Source of the DNA: Rhizobiaceae bacterium
Lineage (GTDB): Bacteria > Pseudomonadota > Alphaproteobacteria > Rhizobiales > Rhizobiaceae
NCBI GenBank assembly: GCA_030065115.1
Contig: JASJDO010000004.1
Coordinates: 1 to 48,167 of the forward strand
Reading direction: 5' to 3'
Length of the DNA stretch: 48,167 nucleotides
A program made the position numbers and the translations under genes. This document shows, piece after piece, positions 16,561 to 24,944 of the stretch. Position 1 is the stretch's first letter. Every line of letters begins with the position of its first letter. The notes beneath the pieces are model-generated. The model ran no database searches. It saw nothing but the letters and a program-made list of their open reading frames with translations, and was not told the origin of the DNA.

Positions 16561-17916
16561 ATGTCAGAAACGTGTTGCGGACCAGGTTATGCGTCACCTG
16601 CGGAAGCCATGAAGGCCCCACGAGAAAAACTTCTCTATACAATAGCGATCTATACCGGCACAGGCATTCAAAAACCTGATTACCTTGCTACAATCGACAA
16701 TGACCCCGAAAGCCCGACCTACAGTCAGGTCATCTCGCGTTGCGAAGTTCCCGGCATAGGTGATGAACTGCATCATATGGGTTGGAATGCGTGTTCTTCA
16801 TGCTTTGACGATTCCTCAATGTCGCGCAAATATCTTCTGGTTCCAGGGGTTCGCTCTTCAAATATTCACATCATCGATTGTGCTACCGATCCTCGCAATC
16901 CAACTCTACATAAAGTTATTGAAGGTTCTGAAATCAAGTCGAAGACGAACCTTTCTGCGCCTCATACGATTCATTGTCTGGGATCAGAAATCATTATCTC
17001 CATGTTGGGAGACGCTCAGGGCAATGCCCCCGGCGGTTACCTCCATTTAGACAAGGACTTCAACATTGTCGGGCGGTGGGAAAATTCCATGGGGGACATC
17101 CCGTTCGGTTATGATTTCTGGTATCAGCCCCGCCACAATGTGATGGCATCATCAGAATGGGCAGCTCCCAATACATTCATGCCGGGCTTTGATCTCGAGG
17201 AAGTGGGACACCTAAAATATGGTCGCCGCATTCATCTTTGGGATTTTGAGAAGCGCGAGCCCATGAAAACCTTCTATCTTGGCGAAGATGGGTTGATCCC
17301 ACTTGAAGTTCGTTTTCATCATGATCCGGACAGCACGCATGGTTTTTGCGGCGCGGCCCTTTCAGCGAACATCATCCACTGGTGGAAAGATGATGAAGGC
17401 GAATGGCAATGGGAAAAGATCATCGATGTTGAAAATGAACCGCATCCCGATTGGCCCATTCCCGTTCCTGGCGTAATTTCTGTTATTCTTCTGTCGATGG
17501 ACGATAAATATCTGTACCTCTGTAACTGGCTGCATGGTGACATAAGACAATACGATATCTCCGATCCCCATAACCCGAAACTCACCGGCCAAGTATGGAT
17601 GGGTGGGCTGCTGGGCAAAGCACCGGAGGTAAACGGAGTGAAGGTCACCGGTGGCCCACAGATGATCCAGCTGTCTCTTGACGGAAAACGGTTATATGTG
17701 ACGACATCGCTCTTCTCGACCTGGGACAACCAGTTTTATCCGGAAATAAGAACCAATGGCGGCTGCATGTTGATGGTGAACTGCGACACCGAAAATGGCG
17801 GCATGGAGATTGATCCGGATTTCCTTGTTGATTTTGGCAAAGAACCCAATGGGCCATCGCGTTGCCACGAAACCCGTTATCCCGGCGGCGATTGTACAAG
17901 TGATATCTGGCTATGA
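16561..17916 (+). CDS. Selenium-binding protein SBP56 family, methanethiol oxidase
   Basis: A 451-residue beta-propeller protein strikingly close to human SELENBP1 along its whole length. Shared stretches include CCGPGYASPAEAMKAPREK, DELHHMGWNACSSCFDDS, PLEVRFHHDPD, NWLHGDIRQYDISDP, GGPQMIQLSLDGKRLYVTTS and the C-terminus RYPGGDCTSDIWL. Known members oxidise methanethiol to hydrogen sulfide, formaldehyde and hydrogen peroxide with copper; the CSSC motif and the His pairs are present. Characterised bacterial MtoX is exported, but this one has no signal peptide and should be cytoplasmic. The ATG at 16561 has AGGAGGAGA just upstream. It overlaps the ferredoxin gene by 4 bp. Confidence 0.93.
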   Translation: MSETCCGPGYASPAEAMKAPREKLLYTIAIYTGTGIQKPDYLATIDNDPESPTYSQVISRCEVPGIGDELHHMGWNACSSCFDDSSMSRKYLLVPGVRSSNIHIIDCATDPRNPTLHKVIEGSEIKSKTNLSAPHTIHCLGSEIIISMLGDAQGNAPGGYLHLDKDFNIVGRWENSMGDIPFGYDFWYQPRHNVMASSEWAAPNTFMPGFDLEEVGHLKYGRRIHLWDFEKREPMKTFYLGEDGLIPLEVRFHHDPDSTHGFCGAALSANIIHWWKDDEGEWQWEKIIDVENEPHPDWPIPVPGVISVILLSMDDKYLYLCNWLHGDIRQYDISDPHNPKLTGQVWMGGLLGKAPEVNGVKVTGGPQMIQLSLDGKRLYVTTSLFSTWDNQFYPEIRTNGGCMLMVNCDTENGGMEIDPDFLVDFGKEPNGPSRCHETRYPGGDCTSDIWL

Positions 17917-18287
17917 GCATGCATTCAATCACGCTCCGAAATCGCGATAATACAACCTATCAGGTGGATGCCAAAAAACCTCTTCTTGAAAGCCTGCGCG
18001 CGCAAGGTGTGGATCTTCCATACGGTTGCAAGTATGGAGGTTGCATCACCTGTGCTGCAAAACTCATCGAAGGTGATGTCAATCAGAAGGCGCAGGTGGC
18101 ACTGAATAATCGGCAGATCAACGAAGGCTATGTTATTTTGTGTGTTGCGCGACCAGTAGCGGATTGCACATTTGATATTGGTGTTGAAAGTCATGACAGG
18201 CTTTATCGCAATCCTTTCCTCGATCCACTAAAACCGCATGAATTAAAGGCGGATATTGCTTCTCCCGCAGAGGACCCCGTGAAATGA
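17913..18287 (+). CDS. Plant-type 2Fe-2S ferredoxin
   Basis: A 124-residue protein with one fer2 domain. The cluster ligands are in YGCKYGGCITCAAKL (CX4CX2C), with the fourth Cys in ILCVARP about 35 residues later. A C-terminal tail of about 30 residues follows. The fold is close to the ferredoxin domain of multicomponent oxygenase reductases and to stand-alone ferredoxins. It overlaps both neighbours by 4 bp (ATGA), so it is translationally coupled to the methanethiol oxidase and the CoA-binding gene. Plausible roles are electron supply to the molybdoenzyme or to an oxygenase encoded elsewhere. No ferredoxin reductase gene is in the window. Confidence 0.9.
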   Translation: MSMHSITLRNRDNTTYQVDAKKPLLESLRAQGVDLPYGCKYGGCITCAAKLIEGDVNQKAQVALNNRQINEGYVILCVARPVADCTFDIGVESHDRLYRNPFLDPLKPHELKADIASPAEDPVK

Positions 18288-18760
18288 CGGCATTTGAAGA
18301 ACTCTCTCATACCAATCATGATGAGCCCTATAGTGATGAGTATCTGCAAACCATACTCAAATCGGTGAAGACCATTGCCATGGTTGGCGCAAGTCCGGAC
18401 AAGACGAAATTCAGCTATGGTGTGCTACGAGTATTGCACGAAACCGGATATGATATGATCCCTATAAACCCTCGCCCAGGCCTTGAAGAAATCCGGGGCA
18501 TAAAGGTTTATCCTTCACTTGAAAGCGTGGATCGGCCTATCGATATGGTCGAGGTTTTTCGCAGAGCGGAAGACCTGCCAAATATCGCTGAAGAGGCAGT
18601 TGCGATTGGCGCAAAAGTGCTGTGGGGGCAGATTGGTGTAAAACATCCTGACGCGGCAAAAATAGCTGAAGCCGCTGGCATGAAAGTGGTCATGGACCGA
18701 TGTCCAAAAATTGAACTCTTCCGGCCATTCTGGAAGCCGAAGCTTCATCTGGGAATATAG
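18284..18760 (+). CDS. CoA-binding (YccU-type) protein, copy 2
   Basis: A 158-residue protein with the same CoA-binding Rossmann-like domain as the gene at 6854-7348. The loop reads TIAMVGASPDKTKFSYGVLRVL and the conserved parts GYDMIPINPRPG, IDMVEVFRRAEDLPNIAEEAV and MDRCPKIEL follow. The two copies differ most at their ends, so this is not a recent duplication. It overlaps the ferredoxin stop by 4 bp, and the kinase follows after 19 bp. Members are often annotated only as CoA-binding proteins. Having one in each arm suggests a role linked to the pathway, perhaps binding an acyl-CoA or a related nucleotide. Confidence 0.85.
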   Translation: MTAFEELSHTNHDEPYSDEYLQTILKSVKTIAMVGASPDKTKFSYGVLRVLHETGYDMIPINPRPGLEEIRGIKVYPSLESVDRPIDMVEVFRRAEDLPNIAEEAVAIGAKVLWGQIGVKHPDAAKIAEAAGMKVVMDRCPKIELFRPFWKPKLHLGI

Positions 18761-18779
18761 CAAATTTAGAGGCCAATGC

Positions 18780-20273
18780 GTGAGTGAAAAGAACGCGCTG
18801 TTTTTAGGAATCGATGCAGGCACAACCGCTGTTAAGGCAGCGGCATATAATGCTTCCGGAGGAATTCAGGCAACCAGCACTGTCGAAAATGAAACCATCA
18901 ACCCTGCTAGCGGTTGGTCTGAACAATCAATGAAAGAAGTCTGGCAGAAAACCCTGCAAGCTATAAAATTGGTTTGCGACCAGATTGACGCATCGAAAGT
19001 GAAATCAGTTGGCGTTTGTGCACAGGGAGACGGCCTGTGGCTTTTGGACAAAAACCATGAGCCGGTCCGAAATGCAATTCTTTGGAACGACCAAAGGGCA
19101 AATGATCTGGTTGGAACGTGGATTAGTGACGGAACAAGCGACCAGCTTTCAAGATTTAGTCGTACTGCAATTTGGCCAGGCACCTCCGGGGCCGCATTTC
19201 GATGGCTAAAAGAAAATGAGCCGGAAAATGCCGCTCGTGCCCAATACTCAATCAATTGCAAGGACTGGATAAATTTCAAACTTACCGGAAATCTGACAAC
19301 GGATTTCACCGATGCCACCATTCCATTTTTCGATCTGGAGAATCATTGTTACAGTTCGGAGGCTTTCGAACTCCTCGGCATCCCTGAATTGCAGGATGTT
19401 GTTCAACCTCCGCTCCAATCAACACAGCAAAACGGTGTGCTGTGTGAGAAGGTTGCAATGGAAACCGGATTGTTGACGGGTACACCGGTTGCTGTGGGAT
19501 GCCTTGATGTCGCTGCCATGATGAGTGGAATGGGGCTGAAAAACACAGGCGACGTCTTTATGATCCTCGGCACAACAGCGGTTGTCGGGGTGGTTATGGA
19601 ACCAGAACCTTTTTCTGAACCTTCCGCAGGTGCAACCCTGATGCACCCCTACCTGGAAAAGTGGATACGGGTTTTGGCGCCACTTTCAGGTGCTTCAGCC
19701 CTTGATTGGTTCACATCCATTGATCCGGTGAACTTTAACCAGAATGATCCTGCAGCCATCGCTCAACATCTCAATGAAATGGCGGAAAATTCTGATATTG
19801 GCGCGAATGGTGTTATCTTCCTTCCATTTTTGAATGGGGAACGGGCACCCTTTGTTGCCCCAAATGCGAAAGCGTCCTTTCTGGGGATTACAGGATCAAC
19901 AACTCAAGCTGATCTCGCACGCGCAGTTATGGAAGGAGTGACATTCAGTTTGCGGCATTGTTTTGAATCAACCGGACAAGACAAACCCGGAGAAATATTT
20001 CTCACTGGGGGCGGCGCTAAAAATGAACTTTGGTGTGACATCATCGCTCAGATAATGGGTGCCAAGGTCATTGCCAGTAAGAACAGCGACCATGGCCTTT
20101 GGGGGGCAGCGCAAATTGGAGCTGCTGCCTCTGGCTTAGTCGATATTGAACAATCGAAATCCAGAAATGAGCCTTCCATCATATACTTGCCAGAGGCAGA
20201 TAAGACCAAATTATACGAACGATCCTACCAGTCCTATCTGCGTTATTTGGAGAAATTTTCCTTTGTTTCATGA
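18780..20273 (+). CDS. FGGY-family carbohydrate (pentulose/polyol) kinase
   Basis: A 497-residue sugar kinase. The N-terminal ATPase fold begins FLGIDAGTTAVKAAAYN (phosphate 1), with SVGVCAQGDGLWLLDKN and NAILWNDQRA in the sugar-binding region. The C-terminal domain shows GTTAVVGVV, FLPFLNGERAPF and the adenosine motif IFLTGGGAKNELWCDIIAQI. The GDGLWLLD segment resembles L-xylulose and erythritol kinases more than glycerol kinase. I chose GTG at 18780 with AGAGG 7 bp upstream; an upstream ATG at 18711 would overlap the preceding gene and precede the domain by 23 residues. It is the last gene of the plus-strand operon and would make a phosphate ester for the aldolase at 8253-8900. Confidence 0.9.
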   Translation: MSEKNALFLGIDAGTTAVKAAAYNASGGIQATSTVENETINPASGWSEQSMKEVWQKTLQAIKLVCDQIDASKVKSVGVCAQGDGLWLLDKNHEPVRNAILWNDQRANDLVGTWISDGTSDQLSRFSRTAIWPGTSGAAFRWLKENEPENAARAQYSINCKDWINFKLTGNLTTDFTDATIPFFDLENHCYSSEAFELLGIPELQDVVQPPLQSTQQNGVLCEKVAMETGLLTGTPVAVGCLDVAAMMSGMGLKNTGDVFMILGTTAVVGVVMEPEPFSEPSAGATLMHPYLEKWIRVLAPLSGASALDWFTSIDPVNFNQNDPAAIAQHLNEMAENSDIGANGVIFLPFLNGERAPFVAPNAKASFLGITGSTTQADLARAVMEGVTFSLRHCFESTGQDKPGEIFLTGGGAKNELWCDIIAQIMGAKVIASKNSDHGLWGAAQIGAAASGLVDIEQSKSRNEPSIIYLPEADKTKLYERSYQSYLRYLEKFSFVS

Positions 20274-20644
20274 TGAATGAACAGACGACTCCAAAAACTC
20301 TTTAAATAACCACGATTTCAGGAGATCGGTAAAACTGTTGAGATTATTCAGAGGGTCTTTTTCTTCGTTAGCTGGCCTTGGTCAACGCCAAGAATAAATC
20401 AATTTTACGCTCAGATGCGCACTTCATAAACTAGTGAGATGTGCAACCCGCTGGCCGACAGACAAGCGAAGCGCCGTCGGGAGGAGGACGCAAGCCGAAT
20501 GGCAAAGCCAGAAATATACAAAGCCTGAGATATGATCATGTCATGTTGGTGCAATGACCGCACCTGAACGCATCTCTCACCCCGTTTACGTAATGTCAAT
20601 TTTGCTCGCGTAAGCTCTATCCAAGCAGTGGGGAGCCTTGAAAA
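20274..20644. other. Gene-free 371-bp region between the kinase and the cNMP-EAL gene
   Basis: No convincing gene is seen. A weak hairpin CTTGG-TCAACG-CCAAG lies at 20377-20392 but lacks a following T-run, so I do not call it a terminator. CTGGC at 20451-20455 and GCCAG at 20507-20511 bracket a GC-rich 61-nt segment with internal complementarity (CGAC with GTCG), which could be a folded RNA or repeat remnant. A 62-codon minus-strand frame at 20411-20599 has a low-complexity, Ser/Arg-rich translation and no recognised domain. Confidence 0.3.
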
Positions 20645-21895
20645 ATGTTGTCAGATTTTCAAACCGTTCATTTCAAAGCCGGCGAAACAATTTTTAACGA
20701 GGGCGAACAGGGCGATTGCGCCTATGTCGTCATTTCCGGCAATGTATTGGTCCAAAAGAACTCGGATGAAAACAAAATCGTTTTGGCCGAGCTGGGACAA
20801 AACCAGATGATTGGAGAGATGGCTCTCATTTCCCCAGGTCATCGCACAGCATCCGTGGTTGCTCAAACGGACAGCACCCTTCTCCTCATAGAACAAAACC
20901 AATTCACACATCGACGCTCGAAGCTCGATCCGATTTTGAAGATGGTCTACGAAGTCATCATGGGACGTTTCCGCAATACCCTGCATTCCGTGGAAACGCT
21001 CAAACCGGGGGCGCAAGCAAGCAACATCATTACAAAAGAAATGGCAGCAGCACTCGATGCTTTGCGTTTGGAAACCGATATAAAACGGGGGATCGCTGAA
21101 AACGAGTTCTGCTTTCACTATCAGCCAATTATCAATCTGAGATCAGGCAGGATTTCAGGCGCTGAAGCGCTCATCCGCTGGCAACACCCGACACACGGCT
21201 TGCTGATGCCTGGCAGTTTTATTCCCAATGCTGAAATGGCAAATCTGATCGGAGAACTGACTTGCTTTGCCGTCAGCAAGGCTTGTGAAGTCGTAACTGA
21301 ATTTGATCAGGCCTCACAAAGTAATCCGGGAAATGTCGATCCGATGTTCATTACCGTCAATCTGTCAGGGCGCGATTTTGAAACCGGTATTTTGTGCGAC
21401 CATCTTCTACACAGCATCGACCGATATTCTGTTGACCCAAGCCGCTTGAAGCTTGAGATCACCGAGACCTCTTTGATGGGCGACATGGAAAGAACATGCT
21501 CATATATGGCGAAGCTCAAAGAAGGCGGATTGAAATTCGCAATCGATGATTTTGGTACTGGTTATTCAAGCATGAGTTATCTCACCAGCATGCCCCTCTC
21601 CACGTTGAAGATCGACAGATCATTCGTCACAAACTTGGAACAAAGCCAGCAATCCCAAAAGGTCATAAGCGCGATTCTTCGTCTCGCAGATGAATTGGGC
21701 CTGTCAACCGTGGCTGAGGGAATTGAATCGAAAGCTGAAGCTGCGTTTCTTCGAAAAAGCGAATGCACCTATGGACAAGGGTATTATTTCTCCAAACCGT
21801 TACCATTGCCAGATTTTCTTCAACTTGCAGAAAACTGGAACCGCATTCAATCAAGGGCTGACGTGAGTAGCGAAAGATACGAACGCCATGGATAA
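20645..21895 (+). CDS. Cyclic-nucleotide-binding domain plus EAL phosphodiesterase
   Basis: A 416-residue soluble signalling protein. Residues 1-115 form a cNMP-binding beta-roll (FNEGEQGDCAYVVISGNVLV, then MIGEMALISPGHRTASVVAQ). The EAL domain runs from about 145 to 405. All residues expected for c-di-GMP hydrolysis are visible: AEALIRW, ITVNLSG, LEITETSL, AIDDFGTGYSSMSYL, LKIDRSF, VAEGIES and GQGYYFSKPL. It should hydrolyse c-di-GMP under control of a cyclic nucleotide or another ligand. No Arg in the phosphate-binding cassette is obvious beyond PGHRTASV, so cAMP binding is plausible. The ATG at 20645 is preceded by GGGGAG at a long spacing of 11 bp. Confidence 0.88.
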   Translation: MLSDFQTVHFKAGETIFNEGEQGDCAYVVISGNVLVQKNSDENKIVLAELGQNQMIGEMALISPGHRTASVVAQTDSTLLLIEQNQFTHRRSKLDPILKMVYEVIMGRFRNTLHSVETLKPGAQASNIITKEMAAALDALRLETDIKRGIAENEFCFHYQPIINLRSGRISGAEALIRWQHPTHGLLMPGSFIPNAEMANLIGELTCFAVSKACEVVTEFDQASQSNPGNVDPMFITVNLSGRDFETGILCDHLLHSIDRYSVDPSRLKLEITETSLMGDMERTCSYMAKLKEGGLKFAIDDFGTGYSSMSYLTSMPLSTLKIDRSFVTNLEQSQQSQKVISAILRLADELGLSTVAEGIESKAEAAFLRKSECTYGQGYYFSKPLPLPDFLQLAENWNRIQSRADVSSERYERHG

Positions 21896-21924
21896 GGCAC
21901 GTCCGGCGGTTGACCCCGGAGGTA

Positions 21925-22926
21925 CTAGCAATACTTCTCAGGTCCGACCCATTGCGCTACGGAGTAGCGGTCACCATGCGTCCAGCCAACAGGAAGAACT
22001 TCTTCGATTGCCGTGAGTTCGTCTTCAGTCAGCGAACGATCCGCTGCCTGTAGCAGCTCCTCGAAATGCGAAACGAAGCGAGTGCCGGGAATTGGTATGA
22101 TATGCTCCCCCTGTGCCAAAAGCCAGGCAATGGCCAACCCTGCAGTGGACATGCCAAACGCCGCAGCCAACGCACGGAATGGTTTTACAGCTCCCACGTT
22201 GGCGGAATAATTCGGCTCCATGAAACGTGGGTTGTTGGTCAGAAACGGCAAATCCTGCACTGCCTCAAAAGACAGCGGATGGTCGGTCAGCAAAGACCGT
22301 CCGACGGGCGAAAATGCAACCATTGCAACACCTAGCTCCGCACAAGTTTGCACCAATCCCATTTCCGGCGAACGTGTCGAAAGCGAATATTCAGACTGAA
22401 CAGCGGCCACCGGGTGAACCGCATGGGCCTTGCGAAGCGATGTAGGTGCAATCTCGGAAAACCCGATCGATTTGGTTTTTCCAGCTTCAACCAGCCGCCC
22501 CAATGATCCTGCCACTTCCTCAATCGGGACAGACGGATCACGGCGATGGACATAATAGAGATCCACACAGTCAACACTAATGCGCTTGAGGCTCTTGTTG
22601 AGTTCCTCTTCCAGATGTTCAAACGAATTGTTGAAAATGTTTCCCGGTCCATCAGGATTGCGCATGATCGAGCCTTTGGTCGCAATGTGAAAGAAGTCTT
22701 TCGCTTCCGGTTTCGCGTCAAAGAATGTGCCAATCACATCCTCGGAAGTGCCCATGCCATATATATTGGCTGTATCGATGTGATTGACACCTGCTTCCAT
22801 CGCCGCATCCAGAATGGCATGACTGTTTGTTTCGTTCGTTTTGCCATAAAAGTCCGAAAACGACATGGCACCTATGCCAATCGGGTGGATCATCGGGCCA
22901 CCCTGCCCCAATTGCCGTTGTTTCAT
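21925..22926 (-). CDS. Aldo/keto reductase
   Basis: A 333-residue NADPH-dependent TIM-barrel oxidoreductase. The catalytic Asp and Tyr are in GVNHIDTANIYGMGTSEDVIG, the Lys in FHIATKGSI and the His in DLYYVHRRDPSVPIEEV. The cofactor-binding C-terminal part reads IIPIPGTRFVSHFEELLQAA. It resembles the AKR11/AKR13-type enzymes often annotated as general stress or pyridoxal-type reductases. It stands alone, convergent with the EAL gene (29-bp gap) and divergent from a LysE gene. The substrate is unknown. Confidence 0.88.
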   Translation of the reverse strand: MKQRQLGQGGPMIHPIGIGAMSFSDFYGKTNETNSHAILDAAMEAGVNHIDTANIYGMGTSEDVIGTFFDAKPEAKDFFHIATKGSIMRNPDGPGNIFNNSFEHLEEELNKSLKRISVDCVDLYYVHRRDPSVPIEEVAGSLGRLVEAGKTKSIGFSEIAPTSLRKAHAVHPVAAVQSEYSLSTRSPEMGLVQTCAELGVAMVAFSPVGRSLLTDHPLSFEAVQDLPFLTNNPRFMEPNYSANVGAVKPFRALAAAFGMSTAGLAIAWLLAQGEHIIPIPGTRFVSHFEELLQAADRSLTEDELTAIEEVLPVGWTHGDRYSVAQWVGPEKYC

Positions 22927-23092
22927 TGCCCGATCTCCCGAATGCGCTTAAACTTGATTTGCCATTCCATCTGATTGGCTGCAGTTTCGATAATGATCCA
23001 AAGAACTTCAACCAAATTCTCACATTGATATCGACAAAATTTGGAAACACACTAACGTTTACACCAACTATCAAAATTGAAAGAGCCTGACT

Positions 23093-23710
23093 GTGTTTTT
23101 GGAAAACATCCTGCCCGTCCTTGTTGCGTTTTTTATCGTAACGGTTTCTCCGGGCCCGGCAAACATCGCAGCAGCGACCATTTCGATGAGCAAGGGAAGG
23201 AAACACGGTATCAAATTCGCTCTGGGCCTATCAACGGGATTGGCTTTTTGGGGTCTGGTTGCAGCAACCGGTATGGGAGCCATATTGCAAGCATCTGAAG
23301 TTGCTTTAATTGCGCTAAAGGTATTTGGTGGACTTTATCTCTTGTGGCTCGCATACCAATCCGCAACCGCAGCAGCGAAACCAACACAATTCGACCAATC
23401 AAGTTCAGGAAATGGAAATTGGTATTTGCGCGGATTTCTTCTCAATGCGTCCAATCCAAAGGCTGTGGTGGCCTGGATGGCTGCGCTTTCCATGGGATTG
23501 GGAAATGGAGATAGCATCGTGGTACTCGCAATGGTCACGATTGTGTGCATGATCCTTGGAGTCGTGAACTACATCGGACATGCGGTTCTTTTTTCAAACC
23601 CAAACGTGATGAACGGATACATTCGGTTCCGACGTTGGATAGAAGGTGCTGTAGCAGTGCTTTTTGCACTAGCCGGATTTAGCCTTCTGAGGTCAGCAAT
23701 TGCACGCTGA
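23093..23710 (+). CDS. LysE/RhtB-family amino-acid exporter, copy 1
   Basis: A 205-residue inner-membrane protein with about six hydrophobic segments. The family start is FIVTVSPGPANIAAATISMSKGRKHG; GGLYLLWLAYQSA and FLLNASNPKAVVAWMAALSMG are also typical. The GTG at 23093 is the only possible start before the conserved region, because an in-frame stop precedes it by one codon. AAAGAG lies about 7 bp upstream. Members export amino acids or homoserine lactones; the substrate cannot be predicted here. It converges with dgkA with a 12-bp gap. Confidence 0.85.
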   Translation: MFLENILPVLVAFFIVTVSPGPANIAAATISMSKGRKHGIKFALGLSTGLAFWGLVAATGMGAILQASEVALIALKVFGGLYLLWLAYQSATAAAKPTQFDQSSSGNGNWYLRGFLLNASNPKAVVAWMAALSMGLGNGDSIVVLAMVTIVCMILGVVNYIGHAVLFSNPNVMNGYIRFRRWIEGAVAVLFALAGFSLLRSAIAR

Positions 23711-23722
23711 GACAGTGCGAAA

Positions 23723-24073
23723 TCAGGAAAACCACCACTCCCAAACAGTTATTGCCCACACGGCTGCTGCGAGAAGCGTTGCGATCAAAACAGCTGCTGA
23801 GCCGCAGTCCTTTGCAATTTTGATCTCCGGTGCAAATTCCCGCGTTATCTTGTTCGCAATTTCTTCGATGCCAGTGTTCAATAACTCTGTGAGTAAAATA
23901 AATAATAGTGAGCCCCAGAGCAAAAGCATATGCCAGGGATCGAGCGTAAGAACAGGCACAACGGGCAATGAAAAAAGAATTAAAATGATTTCCTGACGGA
24001 TCGCAGTTTCATTCCCAAATCCATGTCGCAAGCCGGCAACCGAATTGTAGAACGCGGCGATAAGTCTTTTCAT
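23723..24073 (-). CDS. dgkA: Diacylglycerol kinase (prokaryotic, integral membrane)
   Basis: A 116-residue protein with three transmembrane helices. It has the signature [14 protein letters not shown] plus [12 protein letters not shown], which carries the catalytic Glu and the metal-site residues of DgkA. An upstream [20 protein letters not shown] matches the N-terminal amphipathic helix. The enzyme phosphorylates diacylglycerol in the inner membrane to recycle lipid. Its ATG overlaps the pdxJ stop by 4 bp, so the two are coupled. Confidence 0.92.
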   Translation of the reverse strand: MKRLIAAFYNSVAGLRHGFGNETAIRQEIILILFSLPVVPVLTLDPWHMLLLWGSLLFILLTELLNTGIEEIANKITREFAPEIKIAKDCGSAAVLIATLLAAAVWAITVWEWWFS

Positions 24074-24816
24074 GCTTCCAATGCCTCAAGAAAACGCTTC
24101 ACCGAGCCTGCCATTCCAAATTCGAGAGAGTCAGCCGTCAGCCCGTGCCCTATCGACACCTCTGCCAGATTCGGAATTGCCTTCGCAAGGCCGCTAACAT
24201 TTGCAACGGTAAGATCATGCCCTGCATTGACATCCATGCCCTTTGCAAGAGCAATTTCTGCCGTTTTTGTCAGCGTTTCCAATTCCTTGTTCGCTTGATC
24301 TGAATCATCATGGCAAGACCCGTAAGGTCCTGTATACAGCTCGACGCGATCCGCACCTGTTGCCAACGCTCTTCCAATCTCGGTTTCCGAAGCATCCGGA
24401 TCGCAAAAAAGCGAGACGCGGAACCCCTTTGCCTTCAGTCGTTGTACGCAATCGCGAAGGAAGTTCTCCTGCCCTGTGAAATCCCAACCATGATCAGATG
24501 TGGGTTGTCCAGGATCATCGGGTACAAGCGTCACCTGCTCCGGTTCATTTGCTTCCACGAGTTCTAGAAACTCTTCTGTGGGATATCCTTCGATGTTGAA
24601 TTCAGCTTCCGGAAACTCGTCATCGATCAACGCACGCAAGTCAGGCAGGTCGGTAAACCTCGTGTGCCGCTCATCAGGTCGCGGGTGGACAGTCAGACCA
24701 TGCGCACCTGCCTCCAAGGCAATTCGACCCAGATTGACAAGACTTGGCCATGGCAGATCACGCCGGTTCCTCAAAAACGCAACAGCGTTTAAGTTTACCG
24801 AAAGTTTGGCGGACAT
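24070..24816 (-). CDS. pdxJ: Pyridoxine 5'-phosphate synthase
   Basis: A 248-residue TIM-barrel enzyme that condenses 1-deoxyxylulose 5-phosphate with 3-amino-2-oxopropyl phosphate to form pyridoxine 5'-phosphate. Motifs seen are [15 protein letters not shown] at the N-terminus, [68 protein letters not shown] and [17 protein letters not shown]. Length and motifs are canonical. It is the first gene of a two-gene unit with dgkA. Confidence 0.95.
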   Translation of the reverse strand: MSAKLSVNLNAVAFLRNRRDLPWPSLVNLGRIALEAGAHGLTVHPRPDERHTRFTDLPDLRALIDDEFPEAEFNIEGYPTEEFLELVEANEPEQVTLVPDDPGQPTSDHGWDFTGQENFLRDCVQRLKAKGFRVSLFCDPDASETEIGRALATGADRVELYTGPYGSCHDDSDQANKELETLTKTAEIALAKGMDVNAGHDLTVANVSGLAKAIPNLAEVSIGHGLTADSLEFGMAGSVKRFLEALEA

Positions 24817-24944
24817 GGCTTCGCTCCGAAGAATACTGTTTGTTAGACTTATCTATCGCCATGATTTACGGAATTTACAAGGTCCTAATTGCCTTGCGCG
24901 GCAATCTCAAAAACAGCAAAATTACCCGAACATAAGGAATGAAA

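Noticed and set aside
20377-20392. A terminator after the FGGY kinase operon
   Set aside because: The stem is only 5 bp and no T-run follows.
20411-20599. A 62-codon minus-strand gene in the gap after the FGGY kinase
   Set aside because: Low-complexity Ser/Arg translation, no clear ribosome binding site and no domain; treated as part of the intergenic segment.
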